The position numbers and the translations under genes were made by a program. The notes beneath the pieces were generated by a model. The model made no database searches, was not told the DNA's origin, and saw only the letters and a list, made by a program, of their open reading frames with translations. This document shows positions 8,934 through 18,326 of a stretch of DNA of 50,394 bases, piece after piece (positions within the stretch are counted from its first letter, which is position 1; every line of letters starts with the position of its first letter). Source of the DNA: Candidatus Limiplasma stercoravium (lineage in GTDB: Bacteria; Bacillota; Clostridia; Christensenellales; Aristaeellaceae); contig DVME01000079.1 of NCBI GenBank assembly GCA_018715175.1, positions 1 to 50,394 on the forward strand, written 5' to 3'.

Positions 8934-9511
8934 ACCTGTTTCGGCGCGGACACGCCAAGGATGCGCCGGCCCTGCCGGTGCTGCGCACCCAGCGCCTGGT
9001 GCTGCGCGCCTTTGACCCCTGCGACACGGTGGACGTGTTCAACTACGCCAAAAGCGATCGGGTGGGGCCCATGGCCGGCTGGCAGCCGCATACCTGCATG
9101 GAGGACAGCCGCCGCGTGGTGGAGGGGTTCATACGGGAAGGCGACGTATGGGCCGTGGTGGAAAAAAGCAGCGGCCACGTGATCGGCTCCGTCGGGCTGC
9201 ACCGCGACATACGGCGCAGCGTGCAGGGCGCCCGGGAACTGGGCTACGCCCTGGGCGAAAAGCATTGGGGCCGAGGCTATGCGACCGAGGCCTGCGCCGC
9301 CGTGCTCGACTACGCTTTTGGAAAGCTGGACTGCCCGGTGATCAGCGCGGGGCATTTTCCCTTCAACAGCGCAAGCCGCCGGGTCATCAAAAAGCTGGGC
9401 TTTCACTACGACGGCGCCCTGCGCCACGCCTGCGTCCTGCCCGACGGCAGCGTAAGCGACCTCATGCTCTACAGCCTTACCAGGGACGAATACCGGGCCG
9501 CGCACGGCTGA
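8930..9511 (+). CDS. GNAT family N-acetyltransferase (RimJ/RimL type)
   Basis: 193 residues. It starts with GTG at 8930, inside the stop of the preceding gene (GTGA), with GGAGG nine bases upstream. The fold signatures of RimJ/RimL-like acetyltransferases are present: the N-terminal strand LRTQRLVLRAF, the strand HVIGSVGLHRD, the acetyl-CoA loop LGEKHWGRGYATEA near residue 105-118, and the C-terminal NSASRRVIKKLGFHYDG. This class acetylates protein N-termini, antibiotics or small molecules; the substrate cannot be told from sequence. It lies between DUF975 and a methyltransferase-like gene. Confidence 0.88.
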   Translation: MNLFRRGHAKDAPALPVLRTQRLVLRAFDPCDTVDVFNYAKSDRVGPMAGWQPHTCMEDSRRVVEGFIREGDVWAVVEKSSGHVIGSVGLHRDIRRSVQGARELGYALGEKHWGRGYATEACAAVLDYAFGKLDCPVISAGHFPFNSASRRVIKKLGFHYDGALRHACVLPDGSVSDLMLYSLTRDEYRAAHG

Positions 9512-9525
9512 AGGAGGGAAGCCCC

Positions 9526-10254
9526 ATGCCCCCGTTGAAACCCTACAACGCCGAACTGAGTTATAGCTACGCGCCGGGCCTGTTTCCGTCCATGGCGCTG
9601 ATGCAGCACGCGCCGCAACGCGCGCTGAGGCTGCTGCTGAGCTCGCGCGCGCAGGGCGAGGGCGTGGAAAAGCTGCGCGAGCTATGCCGCCGGCACCGCG
9701 TGCGCGAAGAGACGGCGGATCGCGTCTTGGCGCGCATCAGCGGCAAGCAAAACTGCTTTGCCGCCGTGGTCTTTGAAAAATGGCAGAGCGATTTGGAGCC
9801 CCAGGCGCCTCACGTGGTGCTGCATCACCCCATGGACGAAGGCAACCTGGGCAGCATCCAGCGCACCTTGCTGGGCCTGGGCGTGCGCGACCTGGCCGTC
9901 ATCCGTCCATCGGCGGATCCGTTTGACCCCAAGGTGGTGCGCGCAGCCATGGGCGCGGTGTTTGGATTGCGCGTCAGGCTGTACGACGATTTTGAACAGT
10001 ACCGCGCGGCCTATCCCGCCCATCACCTCTATCCGTTCATGCTGGACGGCTCGACACGGCTGGAGGAGGCGCAAATCCTCCGGCCCTTCGCGCTGGTCTT
10101 TGGCAACGAGGGCAGCGGCTTGCCCGCGGCGTTTGCGCAGATGGGCCAGGCCGTGCGCATCCCGCACAACGACCTCATCGACTCGCTGAATTTGTCGGTG
10201 GCCGTGGCCATCGGCGCGTATCACTTTTTGAACGCATCCGCCAAGGAGGAATGA
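9526..10254 (+). CDS. SPOUT (TrmH/SpoU) family RNA methyltransferase
   Basis: 242 residues from the ATG at 9526, which has AAGGAGGG eight bases upstream; the open frame extends further 5' but only as a shadow of the GNAT gene. The C-terminal half carries the knotted SPOUT motifs: motif 1 PMDEGNLGSIQRT, motif 2 LVFGNEGSGLP and motif 3 IPHNDLIDSLNLSVAVAIG. The Asn of motif 1 and the NLSVA helix form the AdoMet pocket in this family. The N-terminal ~85 residues are helical and may bind RNA, but I do not recognise the target (tRNA Gm18 or 23S rRNA are family examples). Its stop overlaps the next start as ATGA. Confidence 0.87.
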   Translation: MPPLKPYNAELSYSYAPGLFPSMALMQHAPQRALRLLLSSRAQGEGVEKLRELCRRHRVREETADRVLARISGKQNCFAAVVFEKWQSDLEPQAPHVVLHHPMDEGNLGSIQRTLLGLGVRDLAVIRPSADPFDPKVVRAAMGAVFGLRVRLYDDFEQYRAAYPAHHLYPFMLDGSTRLEEAQILRPFALVFGNEGSGLPAAFAQMGQAVRIPHNDLIDSLNLSVAVAIGAYHFLNASAKEE

Positions 10255-10808
10255 ACGTCATGCAAGCCTACGCCGACGCCGCGCGCCAGCTTCAAGACTG
10301 CGTGCGCTACCTGCACCGCGAAGCCAGGCTCAAGCCTGGAGCGGTGGTGGTTTTGGGACTGAGCACCAGCGAGGTGGCCGGGGGCCGCATTGGGAAAAAC
10401 AGCGTGCCGGATCTGGGCGACGCGCTGGCCGCCGCCATGCTGGAGGTTTGCGCGCAGCTGGAGATCCGCCCGGTATTCCAATGCTGCGAGCATCTCAACC
10501 GCGCTCTGGTGATGGAACAGGAAACGCTGGACAGCCTGCGCCTGACGCAGGTTAACGTCATGCCCGTGCCCAAAGCCGGCGGCAGCTGCGGCGCGGCCGC
10601 TTACCAGCGCATGCGGCAGCCGGTCGTGGCCGTCTCCATTCAGGCGGACGCGGCCATCGACGTGGGCGACACGCTGGTGGGCATGCACATTCGGCCTGTG
10701 GCGGTGCCGCTGCGCATGCCCGGGGCCCAGGTAGGCCAGGCGCATGTGGTAATGGCCTATGCGCGCCTGCCCTACATCGGCGGAAGCCGCGCGCAGTATC
10801 CGGGCTGA
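10251..10808 (+). CDS. TIGR01440/UPF0340 family protein (YwlG-like)
   Basis: 185 residues. The sequence LGLSTSEVAGGRIGKNS near residue 38 and the closing segment AHVVMAYARLPYIGGSRAQYPG fit the TIGR01440 (DUF436) family, which has a solved fold but no proven function. The start ATG at 10251 overlaps the stop of the methyltransferase gene; a second ATG at 10260 is an alternative. It is the last gene of the plus-strand run and is followed by a strong terminator 35 bases downstream. Confidence 0.85.
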   Translation: MNVMQAYADAARQLQDCVRYLHREARLKPGAVVVLGLSTSEVAGGRIGKNSVPDLGDALAAAMLEVCAQLEIRPVFQCCEHLNRALVMEQETLDSLRLTQVNVMPVPKAGGSCGAAAYQRMRQPVVAVSIQADAAIDVGDTLVGMHIRPVAVPLRMPGAQVGQAHVVMAYARLPYIGGSRAQYPG

Positions 10809-10843
10809 GAAGGGGGTTGTGGGCGACGCCGCCCGAAAGGGTT

Positions 10844-10880
10844 GGGGCTGCTTTCGGTGGAAAGCAGCCCCTATTTCTTT
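10844..10880 (+). terminator. Rho-independent terminator
   Basis: A perfect 12-bp stem, GGGGCTGCTTTC (10844-10855) with GAAAGCAGCCCC (10860-10871), a GGTG loop, and a following TATTTCTTT tract. It ends the plus-strand operon and lies in the 70-base gap before the convergent end of purL. Confidence 0.9.
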
Positions 10881-13800
10881 ACCGGAAATACCGCACGCCG
10901 CCCTCAAAGACCGGCTGGAAGTGGTCGCCCGGAACGTTTTTGTACAGGTCGCGGCCCGCGCGCTCGCTGTGGCCCATCTTGCCCAGCACGCGCCCGTCCG
11001 GGCTGGTGATGCCTTCGACGGCCAGGACGCTGCCGTTGGGATTGTAGCGCAAATCCAGGGTGGGTTCGCCCGCCAAATCCACGTACTGCGTGGCGATCTG
11101 GCCGTTGGCCGCCAGGCGGCGGAGCGTTTGCTCGTCGGCCACGAAGCGGCCTTCGCCGTGGGAGACGGCGATGGAATGCACGTCGCCGGGTTTGCACAGC
11201 ATCAGCCAGGGGCTGAGGTTGCTGGAAACGCGGGTGCGCACCAGCATGCTTTGGTGGCGGCCGATGGTATTGAACGTCAGCGTGGGGCAGGCGGCGTCCG
11301 TATCGACGATTTCGCCAAAGGGCACCAGGCCGAGCTTGACGAGCGCCTGAAAGCCGTTGCAGATGCCCAACGCCAGCCCGTCGCGGCGCTTGAGAAGGTC
11401 GTCGACGGCGTCGCGCATGCGCGGGTTGCGGAAAAAGGCGGTGATGAACTTGGCGCTGCCGTCCGGCTCGTCGCCGCCGGAAAACCCGCCGGGCAAAACG
11501 AGCATCTGGCATTGGGACAGCATTTGCGCGGCCGCCTCAAGGCTTTGGGCGATGGTCTGGGGCGTGAGGTTTTTGATCAGCAACAGCCGCGGCTGCGCGC
11601 CGGCGCGCGTGAGAGCGCGGGCGGTATCCACCTCGCAGTTGGTGCCCGGAAACACCGGCACGAACGCCGCCGGGCGGCCTGTCGTCACCGCGGGCTTGGG
11701 CCATTGCGAGGCTTCAAAGGCGATTTTGGGCGCTTGCGGGCCTTCGCCCCGGTAGGGGAACACCTCTTCCAGCGCGCCCTCGTACAACGCCTGCACCTCG
11801 TCCAGGGCCACGCGCTCCCCGCCAAAGCACAGCGCGTATTCCGCCGTCGTCCGGCCCACCGTCTCGCCCAGCGTTTCGCCGGGCGCCATTTCCAACAGCA
11901 GCGCGCCGAAGTCCTGCCGGAAGGGATCCTCCATTCCCCATAGCTCGGCGCCGACGCGGTTGCCCAGCGCCATCTTCATCGCGCCTTCCGCCGCGCCGCC
12001 CAAGCCCAGCGCCCACGCCGACAGCACCCGCTTGTCCCGAATGGCCGCATACAGCTTGTCCAGGTTGGCGCGCACCTTCTGGGCGTCAAAGGCATCGGCC
12101 CGAAGCAGGCACAGCGTATGCCCGGCGGCCTTGAATTCCGGCGAAATGACCTCGCCGCTGCGTCCGGCGGCCACGGCAAAGCTGACCAGCGTGGGCGGCA
12201 CGTCCAGGTTTTCAAAGGTGCCGCTCATGGAGTCCTTGCCGCCCACGGCCGCCACGCCGTAATCCAGCTGGGCATCCAGCGCGCCAAGCAAAGCCGCCAG
12301 GGGCTGGCCCCAACGCTCGGGATCGCCGGTCATGCGCTGGAAATACTCCTGAAACGTCAGATACGCCCGCCGGGTGTCAAAGCCGGCGGCCGCCAGGCGC
12401 AGGAGGCTTTCCACCACGCTGAGGTACGCGCCTTCATAGGGGCTTTGCTCCATGAGCTGCGGGTGAAACCCGTAGCTCATACCGCTGACGGTGGTGGTCT
12501 CGCCCTGGATGACGGGCAGCTTGGCCACCATCGCCTGGGCCGGCGTCAGCTGACGCGCGCCGCCAAAGGGCATCAGCACCGTGCCCGCGCCGATGGTGGA
12601 GTCAAAGCGCTCGCTCAGCCCTTTTTTGGAGCAGATGTTCAAATCCTTGGCCATGGCCTTGAGGCGCTTATCGAAGGTGCTTCCCGCAAAGGTCACGCCG
12701 CGCAGGGAAGCGTCGGGCACCCGCACGCCGGCGTGCTTTTGCGCGCCGTTGGAATTGAGGAACGAACGCGCCACATCCACAATCACGCGGCCTTTCCAGC
12801 GCATGCGCAGGCGTGGGTCGCCGGTCACGCGCGCCACAACGGTGGCCTCCAGGTTTTCTGCCTGCGCCAAGCCGATGAACGCCTCGGCGTCGGCGGCGTC
12901 CACCACCACGGCCATGCGCTCCTGGCTTTCGGAAATGGCCAGCTCCGTGCCGTCCAAACCGTCGTACTTGCGCGGCACGCGATCCAAATCGATGTCCAGG
13001 CCGTCGGCCAATTCGCCGATGGCCACGCTTACGCCGCCGGCGCCAAAGTCGTTGCAGCGCTTGATCAAGCGCGTCGCGCGGCTGTCGCGCATGAGGCGTT
13101 GGAGCTTGCGCTCCACCACGGGATTGCCCTTTTGCACCTCGGCCCCGCAGGTTTCGATGCTATTGAGCGTATGGCTCTTGGAGCTGCCCGTCGCGCCGCC
13201 GCAGCCGTCGCGCCCGGTGCGCCCGCCCAGCAGCACCACCACGTCGCCGGGCGCCGGCGTTTCGCGCCGCACGTTGCGCTGGGGCGCCGCGCCCACCACC
13301 GCGCCGATTTCCAGGCGCTTGGCCGCGTACCCGGGATGGTACAGCTCGTCCACCAGGCCGGTCGCCAGGCCGATTTGGTTGCCGTAGGCGCTGTAGCCCG
13401 CCGCCGCGGTGGTCACCAGCTTGCGCTGGGGCAGCTTGCCGGGCAGGGTATCGCTCACGGGGGTCAGCGGATTGGCCGCGCCGGTCACGCGCATGGCCTG
13501 ATAGACGTAGGTGCGGCCGCTGAGGGGATCGCGGATGGCGCCGCCGATGCACGTGGCCGCGCCGCCGAAGGGTTCGATTTCCGTGGGGTGGTTATGCGTC
13601 TCGTTTTTGAACATGAGCAGCCACGGCTCGTTTACGCCGTCGACGTCCACGTCGATGCGCACGGAGCAGGCGTTGATTTCCTCGCTTTCGTCCAGGCCCG
13701 GCAGACGGCCTTCACGCTTGAGCGCCTTGGCGCCGATGGTGGCCACGTCCATGAGGGTGACGGGCTTGGGCTCCCGGCCTTCGTACACCTGATCGCGCAA

Positions 13801-14553
13801 GGCCAGGTAGCGCCGGAAGGCCGCTTCCACCGCGGGCTTTTGGATGCGCACATCGTCCAGGCGCGTCAAAAACGTGGTATGGCGGCAATGATCGCTCCAA
13901 TAGGTGTCGATCATGCGCAGCTCCGTCATCGTGGGGTCGCGGCCCTCGTCGCGGAAGTACTCGCGGCAGAAAGCCACGTCCGCGGCGTCCATGGCCAGGC
14001 CGTAACGCTTTACAAAATCCTCCAGCGCGTCGTCGGCCAGGGCCGTAAACCCGCGCAGGGTTTCCACCGTGTCCGGCGTGGCGTAGGTTTGGCGCAGGGT
14101 TTGGCGTATCGCCAAGTCCGCCTCGCGGCTCTCCACGGGGTTGATGAGGTGGCGGCGGATGCGCTCGCGCCCGTCCGGGCCGGCTTCGCCCTCAAAGCAG
14201 TACACCCGCGCCGTGCGCACCATGGGCCGCTCGCATTGGCCCAGAAGCTGAATGCACTCCTCGCAGCTGGCCGCCCGCGCGTCAAACTGGCCCGGCAGGT
14301 ATTCCACCGCCAGCACCCAGCCCGCGCCCGTGGGCAAGGCGTCGTAGGTGTCGTCCACCGGCGGCTCGGAAAACACCACCGGCTTGCAGCGGTCAAACAG
14401 CTCGCGGCTGACGCCCTCCACGTCGTAGCGGTTGAGCACGCGCACGCCCGTGACGCCCTGAACGCGCAGGATGTGCCGGATTTCCCGCAAAAGCCCCTGC
14501 GCCTCCACCGCATAGGCGGGCTTCTTTTCCACATAGATGCGATAGACGGCCAT
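10879..14553 (-). CDS. purL: Phosphoribosylformylglycinamidine synthase (single-chain)
   Basis: Uses ATP and glutamine to turn FGAR into FGAM, step four of purine synthesis. The 1224-residue protein is the large single-chain form, in which the PurS-like N-terminus, the two AIR-synthase-like halves (EINACSVRIDVDVDG, THNHPTEIEPFGGAATCIGG, AGGVSVAIGELADG, VGGKDSMSGTF) and a class I glutamine amidotransferase are fused. The amidotransferase begins near residue 970 (PGTNCEVD), with the nucleophile Cys1065 in GICNGF and the His1195/Glu1197 pair in MGHSE. It is the last gene of the purine operon, 14 bases after purD. No purQ or purS is needed. Confidence 0.97.
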   Translation of the reverse strand: MAVYRIYVEKKPAYAVEAQGLLREIRHILRVQGVTGVRVLNRYDVEGVSRELFDRCKPVVFSEPPVDDTYDALPTGAGWVLAVEYLPGQFDARAASCEECIQLLGQCERPMVRTARVYCFEGEAGPDGRERIRRHLINPVESREADLAIRQTLRQTYATPDTVETLRGFTALADDALEDFVKRYGLAMDAADVAFCREYFRDEGRDPTMTELRMIDTYWSDHCRHTTFLTRLDDVRIQKPAVEAAFRRYLALRDQVYEGREPKPVTLMDVATIGAKALKREGRLPGLDESEEINACSVRIDVDVDGVNEPWLLMFKNETHNHPTEIEPFGGAATCIGGAIRDPLSGRTYVYQAMRVTGAANPLTPVSDTLPGKLPQRKLVTTAAAGYSAYGNQIGLATGLVDELYHPGYAAKRLEIGAVVGAAPQRNVRRETPAPGDVVVLLGGRTGRDGCGGATGSSKSHTLNSIETCGAEVQKGNPVVERKLQRLMRDSRATRLIKRCNDFGAGGVSVAIGELADGLDIDLDRVPRKYDGLDGTELAISESQERMAVVVDAADAEAFIGLAQAENLEATVVARVTGDPRLRMRWKGRVIVDVARSFLNSNGAQKHAGVRVPDASLRGVTFAGSTFDKRLKAMAKDLNICSKKGLSERFDSTIGAGTVLMPFGGARQLTPAQAMVAKLPVIQGETTTVSGMSYGFHPQLMEQSPYEGAYLSVVESLLRLAAAGFDTRRAYLTFQEYFQRMTGDPERWGQPLAALLGALDAQLDYGVAAVGGKDSMSGTFENLDVPPTLVSFAVAAGRSGEVISPEFKAAGHTLCLLRADAFDAQKVRANLDKLYAAIRDKRVLSAWALGLGGAAEGAMKMALGNRVGAELWGMEDPFRQDFGALLLEMAPGETLGETVGRTTAEYALCFGGERVALDEVQALYEGALEEVFPYRGEGPQAPKIAFEASQWPKPAVTTGRPAAFVPVFPGTNCEVDTARALTRAGAQPRLLLIKNLTPQTIAQSLEAAAQMLSQCQMLVLPGGFSGGDEPDGSAKFITAFFRNPRMRDAVDDLLKRRDGLALGICNGFQALVKLGLVPFGEIVDTDAACPTLTFNTIGRHQSMLVRTRVSSNLSPWLMLCKPGDVHSIAVSHGEGRFVADEQTLRRLAANGQIATQYVDLAGEPTLDLRYNPNGSVLAVEGITSPDGRVLGKMGHSERAGRDLYKNVPGDHFQPVFEGGVRYFR

Positions 14554-14567
14554 GCAACGTCCTCCTC

Positions 14568-15839
14568 TCAGCCCAGGGCGCGCAACGCGCGCGCGCCGAT
14601 GTCGCTGCGCATGTGCATGCCTTCAAAAGAAATGTGCCGCGCCGCTTCGTACGCCTGGCTCACGGCCTGGGAAAGCGTGGGCGCCGTGGCCGTGACGCCC
14701 AGGACGCGCCCGCCGGCGGTGAGCAGCGCGCCGCCTTCGCGCCGGGTGCCCGCGTGGAACACCTGGGCCGTTTGCTGGGCTTGTTCCAGGCCGGAAATGG
14801 GCTTGCCGGTCTCGTAATGCTCCGGATACCCGCCGGAGGCGGCGATAACGCAGCAGCTGGCGCCGGGCTTGACGCTCAGGGGCACCTGATCCAGCTCGCC
14901 GCGGGTAACGGCCAGCATCGCCTCCAGGAGATCGCCTTGCAGAAGCGGCAGCACGGCCTGGGCCTCGGGGTCGCCAAAGCGACAGTTGTACTCGATCACC
15001 TTGGGCCCCTGGGCGGTCAGCATCAGCCCAAAGTACAGGCAGCCGCGGAAGGGACAGCCCTCGCTTTGCATGGCGCGCACGGTGGGCAAAAAGATTTCCG
15101 ACATGCATTGCCGCGCGATTGCCTCGGTGTAAAAGGGATTGGGCGCGATAACGCCCATGCCGCCGGTGTTAAGGCCCTGGTCGCCGTCCAGCGCGCGCTT
15201 GTGATCCATGGCCGAGGCCAGGGGCACCAGGGTACGGCCGTCGGTGAGGCACAGCACGCTGACCTCCGGGCCTTCCAGCCATTCCTCCACGACCACCCGG
15301 CGTCCCGAGGCGCCAAACCGGTCTTTGCACATCATGTCGTTGACGGCTTCCTCGGCTTGGGCGGCGGTGCGGCACAGAATGACGCCCTTGCCCAGCGCCA
15401 GGCCGTCGGCTTTGACCGCCACGGGCGTCTTGAGCCCACGCACGTAGGCCAGCGCCGCCTGCGCGTCGTCAAAGGCGCGGTAGCTGGCGGTGGGAATGCC
15501 GTAGCGCTTCATGAGATCCTTGGCAAAGACCTTGGATCCTTCGATGCGCGCCGCCGCCCGGTCTGGCCCGAAAGCGGGGACGCCCCGTTTTTGCAGCTCA
15601 TCCACCAGGCCCATGCACAGCGGATCATCCGGCGCCACCACCACATAGTCCATCTTTTCCTCGGCTGCCCATTGCGCCAGGCGCTCCACCTCCGTGGCCC
15701 GGATGGGCACGCAGGTGGCGTCCGCCGCGATGCCGCCGTTGCCCGGCGCGCAGTACAGCGCCGTAACCCGCGGGCTTTCCTTGAGCTTTCGGACGATGGC
15801 ATGCTCGCGTCCGCCGCCGCCCACGACCAATATCCTCAT
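14568..15839 (-). CDS. purD: Phosphoribosylamine-glycine ligase
   Basis: Joins phosphoribosylamine and glycine with ATP to form GAR. The start ATG (complement of 15837-15839) gives 423 residues beginning MRILVVGGGGREHAI, the family N-terminus, so the longer upstream open frame is a shadow. It is preceded by AAAGGAG. ATP-grasp features are VKADGLALGKGV near residue 140, FRGCLYFGLMLT and EYNCRFGDPEAQ, with the C-terminal PurD domain after that. It lies between the AICAR transformylase gene and purL, 14 bases from each. Confidence 0.97.
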   Translation of the reverse strand: MRILVVGGGGREHAIVRKLKESPRVTALYCAPGNGGIAADATCVPIRATEVERLAQWAAEEKMDYVVVAPDDPLCMGLVDELQKRGVPAFGPDRAAARIEGSKVFAKDLMKRYGIPTASYRAFDDAQAALAYVRGLKTPVAVKADGLALGKGVILCRTAAQAEEAVNDMMCKDRFGASGRRVVVEEWLEGPEVSVLCLTDGRTLVPLASAMDHKRALDGDQGLNTGGMGVIAPNPFYTEAIARQCMSEIFLPTVRAMQSEGCPFRGCLYFGLMLTAQGPKVIEYNCRFGDPEAQAVLPLLQGDLLEAMLAVTRGELDQVPLSVKPGASCCVIAASGGYPEHYETGKPISGLEQAQQTAQVFHAGTRREGGALLTAGGRVLGVTATAPTLSQAVSQAYEAARHISFEGMHMRSDIGARALRALG

Positions 15840-15853
15840 GCGCGCGCTCCTTT

Positions 15854-17029
15854 CTAGTGGTGGAACAGGCGAATGCCCGTGAAGGCCATGGTCATGCCAT
15901 AGCGGTCGCAAGCCTGGATGACCTCGCCGTCGCGCACCGAACCGCCCGGCTGCGCCACGTAGCGCACGCCGCTGCGCGCCGCGCGGTCGATGTTGTCGGC
16001 AAAGGGGAAAAACGCGTCGCTGCCCAGGGAGACGCCGGTGAGCTTGGAAAGCCATTCGCGCTTTTCCTGGGGGGAGAGCACCTGGGGCTTTTGGGTAAAA
16101 AGGGTCTGCCAGACGCCGTCGGCCAGCACGTCGTCCCATTCGTCGCTGATGTAGCGGTCGATGGCGTTGTCGCGGTCGGGCTTTTTGAGCGCGGGCAGAA
16201 AGGGCAGCGCCAGCGTTTTTTCGTGCTGTCTGAGCCACCAGTTGTTGGCCTTGTCGCCCGCCAGCCTCGTGCAATGGATGCGGCTTTGCTGCCCGGCGCC
16301 GATGCCGATGGCCTGTCCGTCCTTGACAAAGCACACGGAGTTGGACTGGGTATATTTCAGGGTAATCATGGCCACGGCCAGGTCGCGCTTGGCCTCCTGG
16401 GGCAAGGCGCGGTTGACGGTGACCACGTTGTCAAAAAAGTCCGGGCCAATGTGCAGCTCGTTGCGCTCCTGCTCAAAGGTGACGCCGAACACGTCCTTGC
16501 GCTCCAAGGCGCGGGGCTCGTAGGCGGGGTCAATGCGCACGATGTTGTATCCGCCCCTGCGCTTGGTTTTGAGAATGTCCAGGGCTTCGGGCTCGTAGCC
16601 CGGGGCGATGACGCCGTCGGAGACCTCGGGCTGAATGAGCCGGGCGGTGGGCGCGTCGCACACGTCGCTCAGCGCGATCCAATCGCCAAAGCTGGACATG
16701 CGGTCCGCGCCGCGCGCGCGGGCATAGGCGCAGGCCAGGGGCGACAGCTGCGCGTCGGACGGCACAAAGTAGATGCGGCGCAGCACATCGTCCAGCGGCA
16801 GCCCCAGGGCGGCCCCGGCGGGACTGACGTGCTTAAAGCTCGTAGCCGCGGGCAGGCCGGTGGCGCGCTTGAGCTCGCGCACCAGCTGCCAGCCGTTGAG
16901 GGCGTCCAGAAAGTTGATGTAGCCGGGCGCGCCGTTGAGCACCTCCACGGGCAGTTCGCCTTCCTGCATGAAGATGCGCGCGGGCTTTTGATTGGGGTTG
17001 CAGCCGTATTTCAGCGCAAGCTCGATCAT
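15854..17029 (-). CDS. purH: AICAR transformylase (PurH transformylase half only)
   Basis: 391 residues matching the C-terminal half of bifunctional PurH: the N-terminus ELALKYGCNPNQKPA, SFKHVSPAGAA, which holds the Lys-His dyad of the transformylase site, SNSVCFVKDGQAIGIGAGQQSR, and DAFFPFADNID. It formylates AICAR with 10-formyl-tetrahydrofolate. The MGS-like IMP cyclohydrolase domain that normally forms the first ~200 residues of PurH is absent; the start at 17029 is the natural one because it overlaps the stop of the upstream purO-like gene (ATGA). The pair together would do what one PurH does elsewhere. Confidence 0.93.
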   Translation of the reverse strand: MIELALKYGCNPNQKPARIFMQEGELPVEVLNGAPGYINFLDALNGWQLVRELKRATGLPAATSFKHVSPAGAALGLPLDDVLRRIYFVPSDAQLSPLACAYARARGADRMSSFGDWIALSDVCDAPTARLIQPEVSDGVIAPGYEPEALDILKTKRRGGYNIVRIDPAYEPRALERKDVFGVTFEQERNELHIGPDFFDNVVTVNRALPQEAKRDLAVAMITLKYTQSNSVCFVKDGQAIGIGAGQQSRIHCTRLAGDKANNWWLRQHEKTLALPFLPALKKPDRDNAIDRYISDEWDDVLADGVWQTLFTQKPQVLSPQEKREWLSKLTGVSLGSDAFFPFADNIDRAARSGVRYVAQPGGSVRDGEVIQACDRYGMTMAFTGIRLFHH

Positions 17030-17721
17030 TCTTCATCTGCCTCCTTATGCTTGTTGAGGATAACCTCCGTGTCGCCCACCAGGACGTAGAGCGCCACGCG
17101 GTTATCCGAATCGAGCGCGTCCCACAGGCGCGCGGCCAGGTCTGCCGCGCCGCCATCGGGCAGGGCGACCGCCACGGGCTCGCCCGCAAAGCTGGGCAAC
17201 GGACTGCCAAAGCCCTCATACGTGCTGATAAAATGCCCCCTGCCGGGCGTGGGCGCGTCCCAGGTGTAAAAATGGCGCTCGCAGCAATCGGGCTTGCCGT
17301 CCAGGGCGCGCAGGATGGAGAGCATGCGGCTGCCGCAGGGCTGAATTAGCCCCGAGATGCGCGGCGTCCAGTTGGGCTCATCCGGCTCAAAGGCGCGCGA
17401 GGAAAGCGCCTCCAGCCAGCTTTTGCCCTGCGCAAGGGCGTCGCGCAGGGTATCGGTCTGGTCGCCGTTGGTTACCACCAGCGTCTCTCCTACGCGACGC
17501 ACGGGATGGTAGATGATGAGGCTAGGGTCGGTCAGCTTGGCCGGGTCGTAGGCGCGGGTGCGGATGCCGTCGGCGGTTTTCTCAAACACGCGGTTGCGGC
17601 TGTTTTCGCTGCGGCCCATGATGAAATACGCCGCCACCGGCCGCGCGTCGGGCGTGTGGCCCAGCAGGATGCCCCGGCCGGGATAGGGGCGGCGCTGCAA
17701 ATAGGAAAACAGATCCGTCAT
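17026..17721 (-). CDS. purO: IMP cyclohydrolase, PurO type
   Basis: 231 residues from the ATG complementary to 17719-17721, which overlaps the purN stop (ATGA). The sequence YPGRGILLG, AAYFIMGRSENSRNRVF and YNVP-like closing segments match the IMP_cyclohyd family (PurO, COG3363), known in archaea and found in some Clostridia beside a free-standing AICAR transformylase. It would close the ring of FAICAR to give IMP, the last step. The position directly before the transformylase gene, with a 4-base overlap, strongly supports this. The C-terminal end is highly acidic. Confidence 0.85.
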   Translation of the reverse strand: MTDLFSYLQRRPYPGRGILLGHTPDARPVAAYFIMGRSENSRNRVFEKTADGIRTRAYDPAKLTDPSLIIYHPVRRVGETLVVTNGDQTDTLRDALAQGKSWLEALSSRAFEPDEPNWTPRISGLIQPCGSRMLSILRALDGKPDCCERHFYTWDAPTPGRGHFISTYEGFGSPLPSFAGEPVAVALPDGGAADLAARLWDALDSDNRVALYVLVGDTEVILNKHKEADEE

Positions 17722-18326
17722 GCGTTCTCCTCCTCTTGGCTCAGGCGCGCGGCCAGTTTTTCGACCTCGCGGGGCAGCAGCACCCACTCGGCTTGTTCCA
17801 TCACGCGGCGCTGAAGGGTTTCCGGGGTGTCGCCGGGCAGCACGTCCACGGCCTTTTGCGCCAGGATGGGGCCGCCGTCGGCAATTTCGTTGACCAGGTG
17901 TACCGTGGCGCCCGTCACCTTTACGCCGCGCTCCAGCGCCGCGCGGTGTACGCGCAAGCCGTAGTAGCCCGGCCCGCAAAACGCGGGGATCAGGCTGGGG
18001 TGGACGTTGAGGATACGTCCGGCAAAGGCGTCCACGACGCACCGGTCCAGGATGCGCAGAAAACCCGCCAGCACCACCAGGCCGATGCCGCGCCGCCTGA
18101 GCGCTTCCACCAGGCGCGCGCCGTATGCGGCCGGCGTTTCGCCGGGCTGGGGCGCAAGCACGCAGGCCGGAATGCCCGCGGCCTCGGCGCGCTTGAGCGC
18201 GTAGGCTTGCGGCTTGTCGCTGAGCACCAGGGCAATCCGTCCGCTGTGCAGCGCGCCCTGGGCCTGCGCGTCCAGGAGGGCTTGCAGGTTGGTGCCGCCG
18301 CCGCTGACCAGCACCGCGATGTTCAT
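17718..18326 (-). CDS. purN: Phosphoribosylglycinamide formyltransferase
   Basis: Transfers formyl from 10-formyl-tetrahydrofolate to GAR. The ATG at 18326 (complement) gives 202 residues beginning [18 protein letters not shown], the canonical N-terminus. Catalytic residues are visible: Asn-Val-His in [11 protein letters not shown] and Asp in EIADGGPI. It overlaps purM by four bases upstream and purO by four bases downstream. Confidence 0.96.
   Translation of the reverse strand: MNIAVLVSGGGTNLQALLDAQAQGALHSGRIALVLSDKPQAYALKRAEAAGIPACVLAPQPGETPAAYGARLVEALRRRGIGLVVLAGFLRILDRCVVDAFAGRILNVHPSLIPAFCGPGYYGLRVHRAALERGVKVTGATVHLVNEIADGGPILAQKAVDVLPGDTPETLQRRVMEQAEWVLLPREVEKLAARLSQEEENA

Noticed and set aside
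12118-14817. 899-codon plus-strand open frame opposite purL
   Set aside because: Shadow of purL and the purD end; no recognisable domain.
17718-17721. Assembly error splitting a bifunctional purH
   Set aside because: The cyclohydrolase gene is not homologous to the MGS-like PurH domain but to PurO, so the two genes are distinct proteins, not a broken fusion.
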